Position numbers and translations under genes: made by a program. The notes beneath the pieces were generated by a model. The model saw only the letters and a program-made list of their open reading frames with translations. It did not search any database and was not told the origin of the DNA. From contig DIHJ01000038.1 in NCBI GenBank assembly GCA_002420105.1, forward strand, positions 83,830 to 147,829: a stretch of DNA of 64,000 nucleotides. Direction: 5' to 3'. Position 1 is the stretch's first letter; each line of letters starts with the position of its first letter. This DNA comes from Nitrospira sp. UBA5699 (GTDB lineage Bacteria > Nitrospirota > Nitrospiria > Nitrospirales > Nitrospiraceae). Of the stretch, positions 26,459 to 35,577 are shown one piece after another.

Positions 26459-27232
26459 TTGAACCAGAATCTGTCCCCCCTCATCGAACTGCAGCGGCTC
26501 GATCTCCGGATTATGGAGATCAACGAGCAACGCCGAAAGATCCCCGAGCGACTCCATGCCGTCGAAGCCCCGCTACGCGAAGCGAAACAGTTGCTCCAGG
26601 ACACCAATTCGTCGATCGACGCGCTGGTCAAGGAGCGCCGCGCCCATGAGAAAGACGTGGAAGCGCAGGATGCGCACACGGACAAGATGCGTGCGCGCCT
26701 GTCCGAACTGAAAACGAACAAAGAGTATCAGGCCCATCTGTTCGAACTGCAGATGGCCAACAAGAAAAAATCGGAGATCGAGGACAAAGTGCTGGCCTGC
26801 ATGGAGAAGATCGAGCAGCTGCAGCGCACGGTCACGGAAGCGCAGGACAAAGTCCGGTCGGCCGAACAGGCGTTCGCACAGGAAAAACGCGTGCTCGATG
26901 AATTGGATCAGAAGCTGTCGGGGGAGTTGGCCGTGTTGGAGGCGCAGCAGCGGGACCGGTCGGCCCAAGTCGAGCGAACCCTGCTGGCCCGCTATACGAA
27001 ACTCAAAGCCTCAAGAAAGGATCAGCCGCTGGCCGCCATCAAAGGGGGCATGTGCTCCGGCTGTCGCCTTCAGATTCCGCCGCAGCTGATCGCGGAGGTC
27101 AAGCGCTCGCAGGATCTCCACACCTGCCCCTACTGCCATCGCATGCTCTACTGGGACGGCGATCTGCCGGTCGAGCAGAAACCCCAGGATCAGGCGAAAG
27201 CCTCGGATCTCGAAGTCGGCGAGTCCGTCTAG
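26459..27232 (+). CDS. C4-type zinc-ribbon coiled-coil protein (CT398/DUF164-like)
   Basis: The 257-residue protein is almost entirely coiled coil up to residue 190 and ends with a zinc ribbon: CSGCRLQIPP and, 21 residues later, CPYCHRMLYW. It matches the conserved CT398/YacH-like family whose exact role is unknown. The start is TTG at 26459 behind GGGAG. Its stop shares the tetranucleotide CTAG with the stop of the convergent RNase HIII gene, so the two genes overlap by four bases at their 3' ends. Confidence 0.85.
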   Translation: MNQNLSPLIELQRLDLRIMEINEQRRKIPERLHAVEAPLREAKQLLQDTNSSIDALVKERRAHEKDVEAQDAHTDKMRARLSELKTNKEYQAHLFELQMANKKKSEIEDKVLACMEKIEQLQRTVTEAQDKVRSAEQAFAQEKRVLDELDQKLSGELAVLEAQQRDRSAQVERTLLARYTKLKASRKDQPLAAIKGGMCSGCRLQIPPQLIAEVKRSQDLHTCPYCHRMLYWDGDLPVEQKPQDQAKASDLEVGESV

Positions 27233-27882
27233 GCGGTCGGTTCCTCCAAGACGGCCTTCGTGGTCTTGAAGTGGAGCTTGGCCACGGTCCCCAGCCGCTC
27301 CCGCCCGTGTTTCTTCACGATCATTTTCCCGGCCAGTTCCACCGCGGGCGAGGCCCCCTTTGGCAGCGACGTGCCGATTTCATCGGAAAGGCGTTTGAGG
27401 CGGAGCAGGAACTCGGCGCGTGCGACGATGGAGGCGGCGGCGACGGCCAGATCCGCTTCCGCCTTGGGGCGCTGCTCGAGGACGATCTTCCGCCCCTTTT
27501 CCTGCAAGGCGTTGAGGATGAGCCGTTCGTCGCCGAACTGGTCCGAGATCGCCCGTGCGCATGAGACCCGTTCGAGCAGGTTCTCCAGCGCTTTGGCATG
27601 GCCCCAGGCGAGCAGACGGTTGAGATTGCGAATCTTGGCGTACAGTTCGTTGTATTTCTGGGGCCCGATCGCAATGACGCTGTGGGGGCAGATGATTTTG
27701 ATGTCCGGAGCCATTTCCAGAATGCGGCCGTCGGAGATTTTCTTGCTGTCCCGGACCTGCATGAGCGCGAGTTCGCCTTGCGTCGTCGCGTCCACGAAGA
27801 CGGCCGCAATGACGAGCGGGCCGAAATAGTCGCCTTTCCCCGATTCGTCGATTCCGATTCTTTCGATGGCGGTGGAGGGCAT
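27229..27882 (-). CDS. rnhC: Ribonuclease HIII, short form
   Basis: RNase HIII removes RNA from RNA-DNA hybrids. The 217-residue protein begins directly with the catalytic core GIDESGKGDYFGPLVIAA (Asp/Glu of the DEDD set), continues with VRDSKKISD and KAEADLAVAAASIVARAEFL. The family normally has an N-terminal TBP-like substrate-binding domain of some 80 residues before this; here only eight residues precede the motif. Short versions may have weaker substrate binding. The assignment to HIII rather than HII rests on the GKGDYFGP signature. Confidence 0.88.
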   Translation of the reverse strand: MPSTAIERIGIDESGKGDYFGPLVIAAVFVDATTQGELALMQVRDSKKISDGRILEMAPDIKIICPHSVIAIGPQKYNELYAKIRNLNRLLAWGHAKALENLLERVSCARAISDQFGDERLILNALQEKGRKIVLEQRPKAEADLAVAAASIVARAEFLLRLKRLSDEIGTSLPKGASPAVELAGKMIVKKHGRERLGTVAKLHFKTTKAVLEEPTA

Positions 27883-28001
27883 GCGGCGGCGTGCGCGGGA
27901 TCCCAGTGGAAAATGTTGCTGCGGGGCGTTAATTTAGCAGAGCATCCGCAAGCGGTCAATTTGGAGAGCGGCCGACTGACGGCATGAGAGGGAGGGCGGC
28001 G

Positions 28002-28871
28002 ATGCGCGCATCTTGGAAGCGGGTTCAATGTGTGCTGGCGACGGGAATGATCCTCGGTCTGCTCGCGCTGACGAGCGGCTGCGAGACGAATCCATATACC
28101 GGCCGGTCGCAACTGCTGATGACCTCCGTTGCGGAAGAAATGCAGATGGGGGCGCAGGCGTACAATCAGGTGAAGAGCGATCCCAAAATGAAGGCGTCGC
28201 AGGATCCGCGGGAGGTCGAGCCGGTCAAGCGGGTCGCCGCCAGAATCGTCGAGGCCGCCAAGCGATCGAAGTATGCCGAGATGGCACAGCAGTTTCAGTG
28301 GGAAGTGACCGTCATCAAGGATGATAAAACGATGAACGCGTTCGCGCTTCCGGGAGGCAAGATGGCCGTCTATACCGGCATTTTCCCGGTCGCCAAGACG
28401 GAAGCCGGACTGGCCGCCGTCATGGGGCATGAAGTGGTGCATGCGTTGGCCCGCCATGGAGCCGAGCGCATGAGTCAAGGGCAACTGACGAACGCGGCCT
28501 TGCAGGTCGCCGGTGCGGCGGCAGGAGCCGGCGGAGGGGGCGGCCTCATGTCGCAGGCGGCGATGGCGGCTCTCGGTGTCGGCGCCCAGGTCGGCGTCCT
28601 GCTCCCCTTCAGCCGGAAGCATGAATCGGAAGCGGACTATATCGGTATCCTGCTCGCTGCCGATGCGGGATACGATCCCAGGGAGTCGGTTCATCTCTGG
28701 GAACGAATGGAGCAGTTGTCCAGCGGGGGTGGACCGTCAGAGTTCCTGTCGACCCATCCCGGGCATGACACCAGAATCGAGCAGCTCAAGAAGTGGATGC
28801 CGGAAGCGATGGCCATCTACCAAAAGCGACAGCCCCTGCCGACCGCAGAACTTCCGCCCGTCGGACGATAA
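28002..28871 (+). CDS. M48-family zinc metalloprotease, lipoprotein (LoiP/BepA-like)
   Basis: A 289-residue envelope protease. A signal sequence ends at Cys 27 (LALTSGCETNP), a near-consensus lipobox. The peptidase domain has the zinc motif HEVVH at 143-147, the third ligand in ESEADYIG, and FALPGGKMAVYTGIFPV before it. M48 lipoproteins of this type degrade misfolded outer-membrane proteins. The ATG at 28002 is preceded by GGAGGG. It diverges from rnhC and is followed by a long hairpin. Confidence 0.92.
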   Translation: MRASWKRVQCVLATGMILGLLALTSGCETNPYTGRSQLLMTSVAEEMQMGAQAYNQVKSDPKMKASQDPREVEPVKRVAARIVEAAKRSKYAEMAQQFQWEVTVIKDDKTMNAFALPGGKMAVYTGIFPVAKTEAGLAAVMGHEVVHALARHGAERMSQGQLTNAALQVAGAAAGAGGGGGLMSQAAMAALGVGAQVGVLLPFSRKHESEADYIGILLAADAGYDPRESVHLWERMEQLSSGGGPSEFLSTHPGHDTRIEQLKKWMPEAMAIYQKRQPLPTAELPPVGR

Positions 28872-28875
28872 CCCC

Positions 28876-28914
28876 TTTTCCGCGCCCCGGTGTACCGGAA
28901 TGGGGGCGCGGAAA
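28876..28914. terminator. Long GC-rich hairpin after the M48 protease gene
   Basis: TTTTCCGCGCCCC (28876-28888) pairs with GGGGCGCGGAAAA (28902-28914). It begins five bases after the stop. The T residues are part of the stem instead of a free tail, so it may act on both strands or only protect the transcript end. Confidence 0.6.
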
Positions 28915-28976
28915 ATCTAGAATTATCACATAAAGTCAACTGGTTGCATGCATCCGCTGAGACGGGTTCTCCGGGG

Positions 28977-29001
28977 CCGCCATCCTTTTGTAGGATGGCG
29001 G
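28977..29001 (+). repeat. Perfect hairpin upstream of the PilZ gene
   Basis: CCGCCATCCT and AGGATGGCGG form a perfect 10-base stem around the loop TTTGT. It stands 57 bases before the PilZ start, in a 186-base gap. No T tract follows; it could be a leader element. It does not resemble the known cyclic-di-GMP riboswitches. Confidence 0.5.
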
Positions 29002-29057
29002 AAGGTCGTGAGGGACGGGCATAATCACGTCAGTCAACCGTTGGGGAGGCTGATCCG

Positions 29058-29387
29058 ATGATCACTCGATACGGACCTCGCGTGTCAGTCACATGTTCAG
29101 CGGCCCTGACCGGAGACGATGCAGTCGGCACAGGTCGGGTGTTGGATGTCTCTTTGCCGGGCTGTCGCCTGGAGTATCCCCGGGGGCTTCGGGTCGGTGA
29201 CTATGTGCAACTGCGGCTCTTCCTCCCGGACCGGGCCAATCCGATGACGGTTCAGCTGGCCGCGGTGCGCTGGGTGATGGGGACTCTCGTCGGGCTGGAG
29301 TTCATCCGGTCCACCCGACAGGACCAGAGACGTCTGGCAGATTTCGTTCACAGCCGCATGCCTGCGCCGGATCTCTCTCCGACATGA
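29058..29387 (+). CDS. PilZ-domain protein (cyclic-di-GMP receptor)
   Basis: The 109-residue protein is a stand-alone PilZ domain. Both ligand motifs are present: RxxxR (RYGPR, residues 4-8) and DxSxxG (DVSLPG), followed by GDYVQLRLFLPD and a late VGLEFI strand. It should bind cyclic di-GMP and transmit the signal to an unknown partner. It is monocistronic; an HD-GYP phosphodiesterase that could lower the same messenger lies elsewhere in the window. Confidence 0.9.
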   Translation: MITRYGPRVSVTCSAALTGDDAVGTGRVLDVSLPGCRLEYPRGLRVGDYVQLRLFLPDRANPMTVQLAAVRWVMGTLVGLEFIRSTRQDQRRLADFVHSRMPAPDLSPT

Positions 29388-29483
29388 TGTGCGGCGAACC
29401 CGCCGTCTGCGGTTCCCTGCGGTAGGCATCCGCCCGATCCACGCAACCCTCCTCAGTATTCGCCTGCGCCATCGACGGAGTCC

Positions 29484-29512
29484 TTGCATCCCGAGCGATC
29501 GTTTCTTATACT
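29484..29512 (+). promoter_or_regulatory. Promoter of RNase P RNA
   Basis: TTGCAT (29484-29489) and TATACT (29507-29512) are separated by 17 bases. The expected start near 29520 coincides with the 5' end of the RNA. Confidence 0.8.
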
Positions 29513-29520
29513 CATCCTGC

Positions 29521-29963
29521 GCGAGGGAGAAGACCGGGTGACCGTTCGTTGCGGCAACGTGGCGAGAGGAAAGTCCGGACTTCATGGGCAGGGCGCTGGG
29601 TAACACCCAGGCGGAGCAATCCGACACCCGCACCACAGAGAACAGACCGCCGATGGCCAAGGCGATGGGACCCCAATCTAGTCGCTGCGGATCAGGTAAG
29701 GGTGAAACGGTGGGGTAAGAGCCCACCGCGGGGATGGTGACATCACCGGCAGGGTAAGCGTCGCTCGATGCAAGGCCAAATAGGAAGACACCTGTCGTTT
29801 CCCGTTTCGGGGAGCGGCGACCGGCTGGCCCGGCTGAGGTCTTCGGGTAGGTCGCTTGAGGCTCGGGGCAACCCGGGTCCCAGAGAAATGATCACCCCCG
29901 TCCGGGAGCATATCCCAGGCGGGACAGAATCCGGCTTATAGGTCTTCTCCACCGCGCTTTTTT
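29521..29963 (+). ncRNA. rnpB: RNase P RNA, bacterial class A
   Basis: The catalytic RNA of RNase P, which matures tRNA 5' ends. P1 forms between GGAGAAGACC (29526-29535) and GGTCTTCTCC (29941-29950), so both ends are defined. The universal GAGGAAAGTCC block (29566-29576) and the distal GACAGAATCCGGCTTAT block, which pair as P4, are both present, as is the AGGGTGAAA-type internal region. Six T residues at 29958-29963, directly after P1, mark termination. A glutaredoxin-like reading frame overlaps the last 70 bases on the other strand. Confidence 0.95.
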
Positions 29964-30182
29964 GATCGCACGCCGTAAGTCGCCTTCCGTGATCTTCCCC
30001 GAGCACTCCTCGATTCCGTCGATCAGGACGACCGGGACTCTGGCTCCATAGCGGGCCAGCAGTTTCGGATCGTCGTCGGCGCATTGTTCGGTGATTTCAA
30101 TCGGGAACTCCGCCCGGAGAAGGAACGCCATGCGGGAAATCACGTCGCAGAGGTGACAGTCTGCCCGGGAGACAACGGTCAT
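29892..30182 (-). CDS. Glutaredoxin-like protein (DUF836-type)
   Basis: A short protein of about 96 residues, starting MTVVSRADCHLCD with the redox motif CHLC, then GARVPVVLIDG with the cis-Pro and a C-terminal helical region. It matches the small glutaredoxin-like family that reduces disulfides or binds glutathione. ATG 30182 gives the family's usual N-terminus; a TTG six bases upstream has the better-spaced ribosome site GGAGG. The last 24 codons are antisense to the 3' end of RNase P RNA, so its C-terminal tail is constrained by the RNA; a frame extending that far past the fold is odd. Confidence 0.72.
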   Translation of the reverse strand: MTVVSRADCHLCDVISRMAFLLRAEFPIEITEQCADDDPKLLARYGARVPVVLIDGIEECSGKITEGDLRRAIKKARWRRPISRILSRLGYAPGRG

Positions 30183-30279
30183 GTGCAAGGGAGTTGTCCT
30201 CCGGTTCGACAGGCGCATGGCCTGAGACAGTAGCACGTCCCCTTCCGGTCTGTCATAGGGAGGTGCGCAAGAGGCGCAC

Positions 30280-30308
30280 TTGACCTGTCAGGGGCAGGAT
30301 GGTAGGAT
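30280..30308 (+). promoter_or_regulatory. Promoter of the ilvBNC operon
   Basis: TTGACC (30280-30285) and TAGGAT (30303-30308) lie 17 bases apart. A small hairpin (GTGCGC/GCGCAC) directly precedes the -35. The predicted leader is about 125 bases. Confidence 0.6.
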
Positions 30309-30330
30309 CTCGCATCTTTCCCCTTGATTT

Positions 30331-30346
30331 TTCAGAAGCTTCTGAA
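30331..30346 (+). promoter_or_regulatory. Perfect 16-bp palindrome in the ilvB leader
   Basis: TTCAGAAGCTTCTGAA is fully symmetric and sits about 15 bases after the predicted transcription start. The symmetry extends imperfectly outwards to CCCC on the left and GGGG on the right. It could be an operator for a dimeric regulator or the base of an RNA hairpin. No leader peptide with a run of Val, Leu or Ile codons is seen. Confidence 0.5.
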
Positions 30347-30440
30347 TGACCAGGGGGAGGGTGTCTGCTATTGATTCCACGGACAAGTGTTTCGTATCTC
30401 CGGTCGCTCGCCGTCGGCGGACGAGGAGAGGAGGTTCCGG

Positions 30441-32216
30441 ATGAAACTCACAGGTGCTGAAATCTTTATCGAATGCCTCAAGCGCGAAGGCGTGAAAACG
30501 ATCTTCGCGCTTCCCGGCGGAGTCGTGCTGAAGATTTTCGACATGCTCCATCAACAGAAGGACATCGAAGTGGTCCTGACCCGGCATGAGCAAGGCGCCG
30601 GACATATGGCCGAGGGCTATGCGAAGGCCACCGGCAAGGCGGGTGTATGCCTCGTGACGTCCGGGCCCGGCATGACCAACGTCATCACCGCGCTGGCCGA
30701 CGCCTACATGGATTCGGTGCCGCTGGTCTGTTTCAGCGGACAGGTTCCGACGAGTTTGATCGGCAATGACGCATTTCAGGAGGCGGATAATATCGGCCTG
30801 AGCCGTCCCTGCACGAAATACAACTTTCTCGTGAAGGATGTGAACGAGTTGGCTTCGACCATCAAGGAAGCCTTCTACATCGCCACGACCGGTCGTCCGG
30901 GCCCGGTGCTGGTCGACATTCCCAAAGACGTTTCGATGGAGAAAGCGGAGTTCAATTATCCCAATTCGGTGTCGATTCGCGGGTATAACCCGACCTACGA
31001 CGGGAACAAGTGGCAGATCAAGCAGGCGGCCGAAGCGATTATGAAGGCCAAAAAGCCCATCCTCTACGTCGGAGGCGGGGTCATCTTCTCCGGCGCCTCG
31101 CAGGAATTGATCGAACTGGCCGAACTGACGCAGATTCCCGTGGATATGACCCTCATGGGCCTGGGGGCCTTCCCCGGCGAGCATCCGCTCTCGATGGGCA
31201 TGCTGGGCATGCACGGAACCTATCAGGCCAACATGGCCATGCATTATTCGGATCTCGTCATCGCGATCGGGGCCCGGTTCGATGATCGCGTGACGGGTAA
31301 GGTGGCCGAATTCTGCCCCCATGCAAAGATCATCCACGTCGACATCGACCCGACGTCGATTCGGAAGAACATCCACGTCGACATCCCGATCGTGGGTGAC
31401 TGCAAGGCGGTGCTGCGCGAGTTGAACCAGATTCTCAAGGCGACCGTCAACGGCGAGCAAAAGGAACTCCGGAAGGCCTGGTGGGATCAGATCCGCGAAT
31501 GGGAACGTGCGCATCCCCTGAGCTATCAACAGGAAACGGACGGTCCCATCAAGCCCCAGTATGTGATCAAGCGGCTGTATGAGTTGACGAAAGACCGTGA
31601 CCCGATCGTGTCGACGGACGTCGGTCAGCACCAGATGTGGGCCGCCCAATACTTCAAGCTGGCGAAGCCGAATCGGTGGCTGACCTCCGGCGGGCTCGGG
31701 ACGATGGGATTCGGATTCCCGGCTGCGATGGGCGCGCAAGCGGCCTTCCGGAACCGGTTGGTGCTGTGCATCGCCGGCGACGGGAGCATTCAGATGAACA
31801 TGCAGGAGATGGCCACGGCGGTGGTCAGCAAGCTGCCGGTCAAGATCATCGTGTTGAACAACCGGTTCCACGGCATGGTGCGTCAGTGGCAGGACCTGTT
31901 CTATGAAGGACGCTATGCGTCGAGTTACCTGGATACCACCCCGGATTTTGTGAAACTGGCCGAGGCCTACGGGGCCGTGGGACTGCGCGCAGGCAAGGTG
32001 GGCGATCTCGACGGCGTGCTCAAAGAGGCGATCGCGATCGAGAAGCCGGTCATCGTGGACGTGCCGACCTATCCCTACGAAAACGTCTACCCGATGATTC
32101 CGGCCGGCGGCTGCAACCACCAGATGATTCTGGAAGATCCGCCGGAGTTGAAGAACAAGCAGGCGGGAGTCGGGCAGGCGAGTCCGAAGGATTCCGACAC
32201 GATTCTTACGGCCTAG
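30441..32216 (+). CDS. ilvB: Acetolactate synthase, large subunit
   Basis: The catalytic subunit (591 residues) condenses two pyruvates, or pyruvate and 2-oxobutyrate, in valine, leucine and isoleucine synthesis. It has the catalytic Glu in LTRHEQGAGHMAEGYA, the FAD-domain stretch MLGMHGTYQANMAM, and the TPP motif AGDGSIQMNMQEM ending in NNRFHGMVRQWQ. An AGGAGG site precedes ATG 30441, which gives the family's usual N-terminus MKLTGAEIFIE. The regulatory subunit is the next gene. Confidence 0.97.
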   Translation: MKLTGAEIFIECLKREGVKTIFALPGGVVLKIFDMLHQQKDIEVVLTRHEQGAGHMAEGYAKATGKAGVCLVTSGPGMTNVITALADAYMDSVPLVCFSGQVPTSLIGNDAFQEADNIGLSRPCTKYNFLVKDVNELASTIKEAFYIATTGRPGPVLVDIPKDVSMEKAEFNYPNSVSIRGYNPTYDGNKWQIKQAAEAIMKAKKPILYVGGGVIFSGASQELIELAELTQIPVDMTLMGLGAFPGEHPLSMGMLGMHGTYQANMAMHYSDLVIAIGARFDDRVTGKVAEFCPHAKIIHVDIDPTSIRKNIHVDIPIVGDCKAVLRELNQILKATVNGEQKELRKAWWDQIREWERAHPLSYQQETDGPIKPQYVIKRLYELTKDRDPIVSTDVGQHQMWAAQYFKLAKPNRWLTSGGLGTMGFGFPAAMGAQAAFRNRLVLCIAGDGSIQMNMQEMATAVVSKLPVKIIVLNNRFHGMVRQWQDLFYEGRYASSYLDTTPDFVKLAEAYGAVGLRAGKVGDLDGVLKEAIAIEKPVIVDVPTYPYENVYPMIPAGGCNHQMILEDPPELKNKQAGVGQASPKDSDTILTA

Positions 32217-32240
32217 CGGGGTCGGGAGCAAGCGGAAAGC

Positions 32241-33828
<1,588 letters not shown>

Positions 33829-33841
33829 GATTGAGGAATCT

Positions 33842-34492
33842 GTGGCCGATCGTGCCGTCGGTATTCCCTTTGCCAAAGAGGGATTTCCCTTCATCGGAGC
33901 TGCGGCCGGCGTTACACTGCTGGCAGGGTGGCTGGGGTGGACCGTCGCGGCGGCCGGGGCCGCGGGGTTGACGCTCTTTGTGTCCTGGTTCTTCCGGAAT
34001 CCCGCGCGGGTCATCCCTCAGGGGGCCGGGTTGGTCGTGGCGCCGGGCGACGGAAAAGTCATCGCCATCGAAGAGGAATTCGAGCCGCGCTACCTCAAGG
34101 ACCGCAGCATTCGGGTCACGATTTTCCTGAACGTGTTCGATGTACACATCAACCGGATGCCCTGCGAAGGGATCGTGGAAGATGTACAATATCAGCCGGG
34201 GTTGTTCCTGGTCGCCAGCAAGCCGGACGCGACGATCAAGAACGAGCAGAATGCCCTGATGATCAAAACGGCGAAGGGCGCCAAGGTGCTCTGCGTACAG
34301 GTGGCCGGGTTGATTGCCCGGCGGATCGTCTGCTGGGTGTCTCCCCAAGACAGGGCCGTCCGGGGAGAACGGTTCGGGCTCATTCGCTTCGGTTCGCGGA
34401 TGGACACCTTTCTTCCGGTGGGAACGGCGATTACGGTGGCCGTCGGCGATCGTGTGAAGGGCGGGGAGACCATTCTGGGGGAATTGCGATGA
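33842..34492 (+). CDS. psd: Phosphatidylserine decarboxylase, short form
   Basis: Psd makes phosphatidylethanolamine. The 216-residue proenzyme has two hydrophobic N-terminal segments (residues about 17-50), APGDGKV at 67-73, FLNVFDVHINRMP (95-107) and the self-cleavage site G184-S185 within IRFGSRMD, where Ser becomes the pyruvoyl group. It starts with GTG behind GAGGAA. The stop overlaps the start of pssA, which supplies its substrate. Confidence 0.96.
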   Translation: MADRAVGIPFAKEGFPFIGAAAGVTLLAGWLGWTVAAAGAAGLTLFVSWFFRNPARVIPQGAGLVVAPGDGKVIAIEEEFEPRYLKDRSIRVTIFLNVFDVHINRMPCEGIVEDVQYQPGLFLVASKPDATIKNEQNALMIKTAKGAKVLCVQVAGLIARRIVCWVSPQDRAVRGERFGLIRFGSRMDTFLPVGTAITVAVGDRVKGGETILGELR

Positions 34493-35295
34493 AGACCACA
34501 GCGCTGCGACAATCCTTCGCCAAGGGCGGCAAGCGGCACAAGGCCGCCATGCATGTGATCCCGAATCTCTTTACCACCGGCAATCTGTTTTGCGGGGTGT
34601 TCGCGATCCTGTCGGTCTTCAACGCGAACTACCTGGCCGCGGCGATTGCCATTCTGGTCGCGATGGTTTTCGATGTGCTGGACGGCAAGTCCGCGCGATT
34701 GACGAACAGCACCAGCCACTTCGGTCTGGAGTACGATTCCCTCTCAGACGTGGTGTCGTTCGGAGTCGCTCCGGGATTCCTGATCTACTCCTGGGCGCTC
34801 AGCGGGCAGGGGACCTTCGGCATCGCCGTGATGTTCGCCTACGTGGCGATGGGCGCGGTGCGGCTCGCCCGCTTCAACTCGACGGTTGCCGTGTCGGACG
34901 GCAAGTACTTTACGGGACTGGCGATTCCCGCGGCCGCGGGGGTCGTGGCGTCCCTGGTGATTTTCGACCACCATATCGTGCGGATGGGCGCGGAAGTGAA
35001 GCCGGTGTTCGTTCTGGTCATCACGCTGGTGTTGTCCTTCCTGATGGTCAGCACGATCAAGTATCGCAGCTTCAAGGATATGAAGTTTCGCGGGGGCCAG
35101 CATATTACGTATTTGGTCTGGGGCATCCTCGGACTGGTCCTGGTGGCAGCCTGGCCCCAGGTTATGTTATTTGTACTCTTCGCCGGGTACGCCTTGCTCG
35201 GGCCTGTCGAGCGCATCATCGGGATGTTCGGCAAACTCGGCGGGAAACAGGCTCAGTCGAAGAGGGAACAGTCCGCAGTCGAACAAAAGTTCTAG
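34489..35295 (+). CDS. pssA: CDP-diacylglycerol-serine O-phosphatidyltransferase
   Basis: PssA (268 residues) condenses CDP-diacylglycerol and serine. The CDP-alcohol phosphotransferase signature D-x2-D-G-x2-A-R-x8-G-x3-D-x3-D is complete in FDVLDGKSARL and FGLEYDSLSD. Several membrane segments follow. The ATG overlaps the psd stop by four bases. A longer upstream frame is in psd and not coding. The lipid pair is inserted between ilvC and leuA, an arrangement found in a number of other bacteria. Confidence 0.97.
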   Translation: MKTTALRQSFAKGGKRHKAAMHVIPNLFTTGNLFCGVFAILSVFNANYLAAAIAILVAMVFDVLDGKSARLTNSTSHFGLEYDSLSDVVSFGVAPGFLIYSWALSGQGTFGIAVMFAYVAMGAVRLARFNSTVAVSDGKYFTGLAIPAAAGVVASLVIFDHHIVRMGAEVKPVFVLVITLVLSFLMVSTIKYRSFKDMKFRGGQHITYLVWGILGLVLVAAWPQVMLFVLFAGYALLGPVERIIGMFGKLGGKQAQSKREQSAVEQKF

Positions 35296-35299
35296 CGGC

Positions 35300-35557
35300 G
35301 ACGACGAGGAGTAGTACGCAGACCGCCCGGTCATGGAGAGAGCTGGTGGATGGTGCGAACCAGCCCGGGTCATGCCGAACTCGCCTCCGAGCCAGAACCC
35401 GTGAAATCCGAGTAGTGGGTTCCGCCTCGCCCCCGTCACGGGCCGAACGAAGGGCATGGACAGCGGTCGTGTTGTCCGTGCCGAATCAGGGTGGTACCAC
35501 GGAGCCGTCTGAAGCCTCCGTCCCTGGGCCTGAGGGATGGAGGCTTTTGCATTTTTT
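35300..35557 (+). promoter_or_regulatory. T-box leader (tRNA-Leu sensing) upstream of leuA
   Basis: The segment contains the T-box hallmark AGGGTGGTACCACGG at 35488-35502, the antiterminator bulge that pairs with the NCCA end of uncharged tRNA. Upstream is a Stem I with GGAGAGAGCTGGTGG and GGTGCGAACCAGC, as in class members. The specifier loop candidate is GAACTCGCC with codon CTC (35380-35382), which would read tRNA-Leu(GAG). A terminator hairpin follows at 35512. Low charging of tRNA-Leu should thus raise leuA expression. T-boxes are mainly known from Firmicutes and Actinobacteria and are rare in Gram-negatives. Confidence 0.88.
35512..35557 (+). terminator. Terminator arm of the T-box
   Basis: AAGCCTCCGTCCCT and AGGGATGGAGGCTT form a 14-position stem with one mismatch, followed by a T-rich tail ending in six T residues. 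Its left arm lies just after the T-box bulge, as expected for a competing terminator. Confidence 0.88.
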
Positions 35558-35577
35558 GAGCGGAGAGAGGTGAGACG

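Noticed and set aside
26365..26721. Minus-strand frame ending GPLGLEPRTS
   Set aside because: Its end is the antisense of tRNA-Ile2 and the rest is antisense to the zinc-ribbon gene.
28978..29057. Cyclic-di-GMP riboswitch before the PilZ gene
   Set aside because: Only a simple hairpin is present; the conserved core of the GEMM class is not seen.
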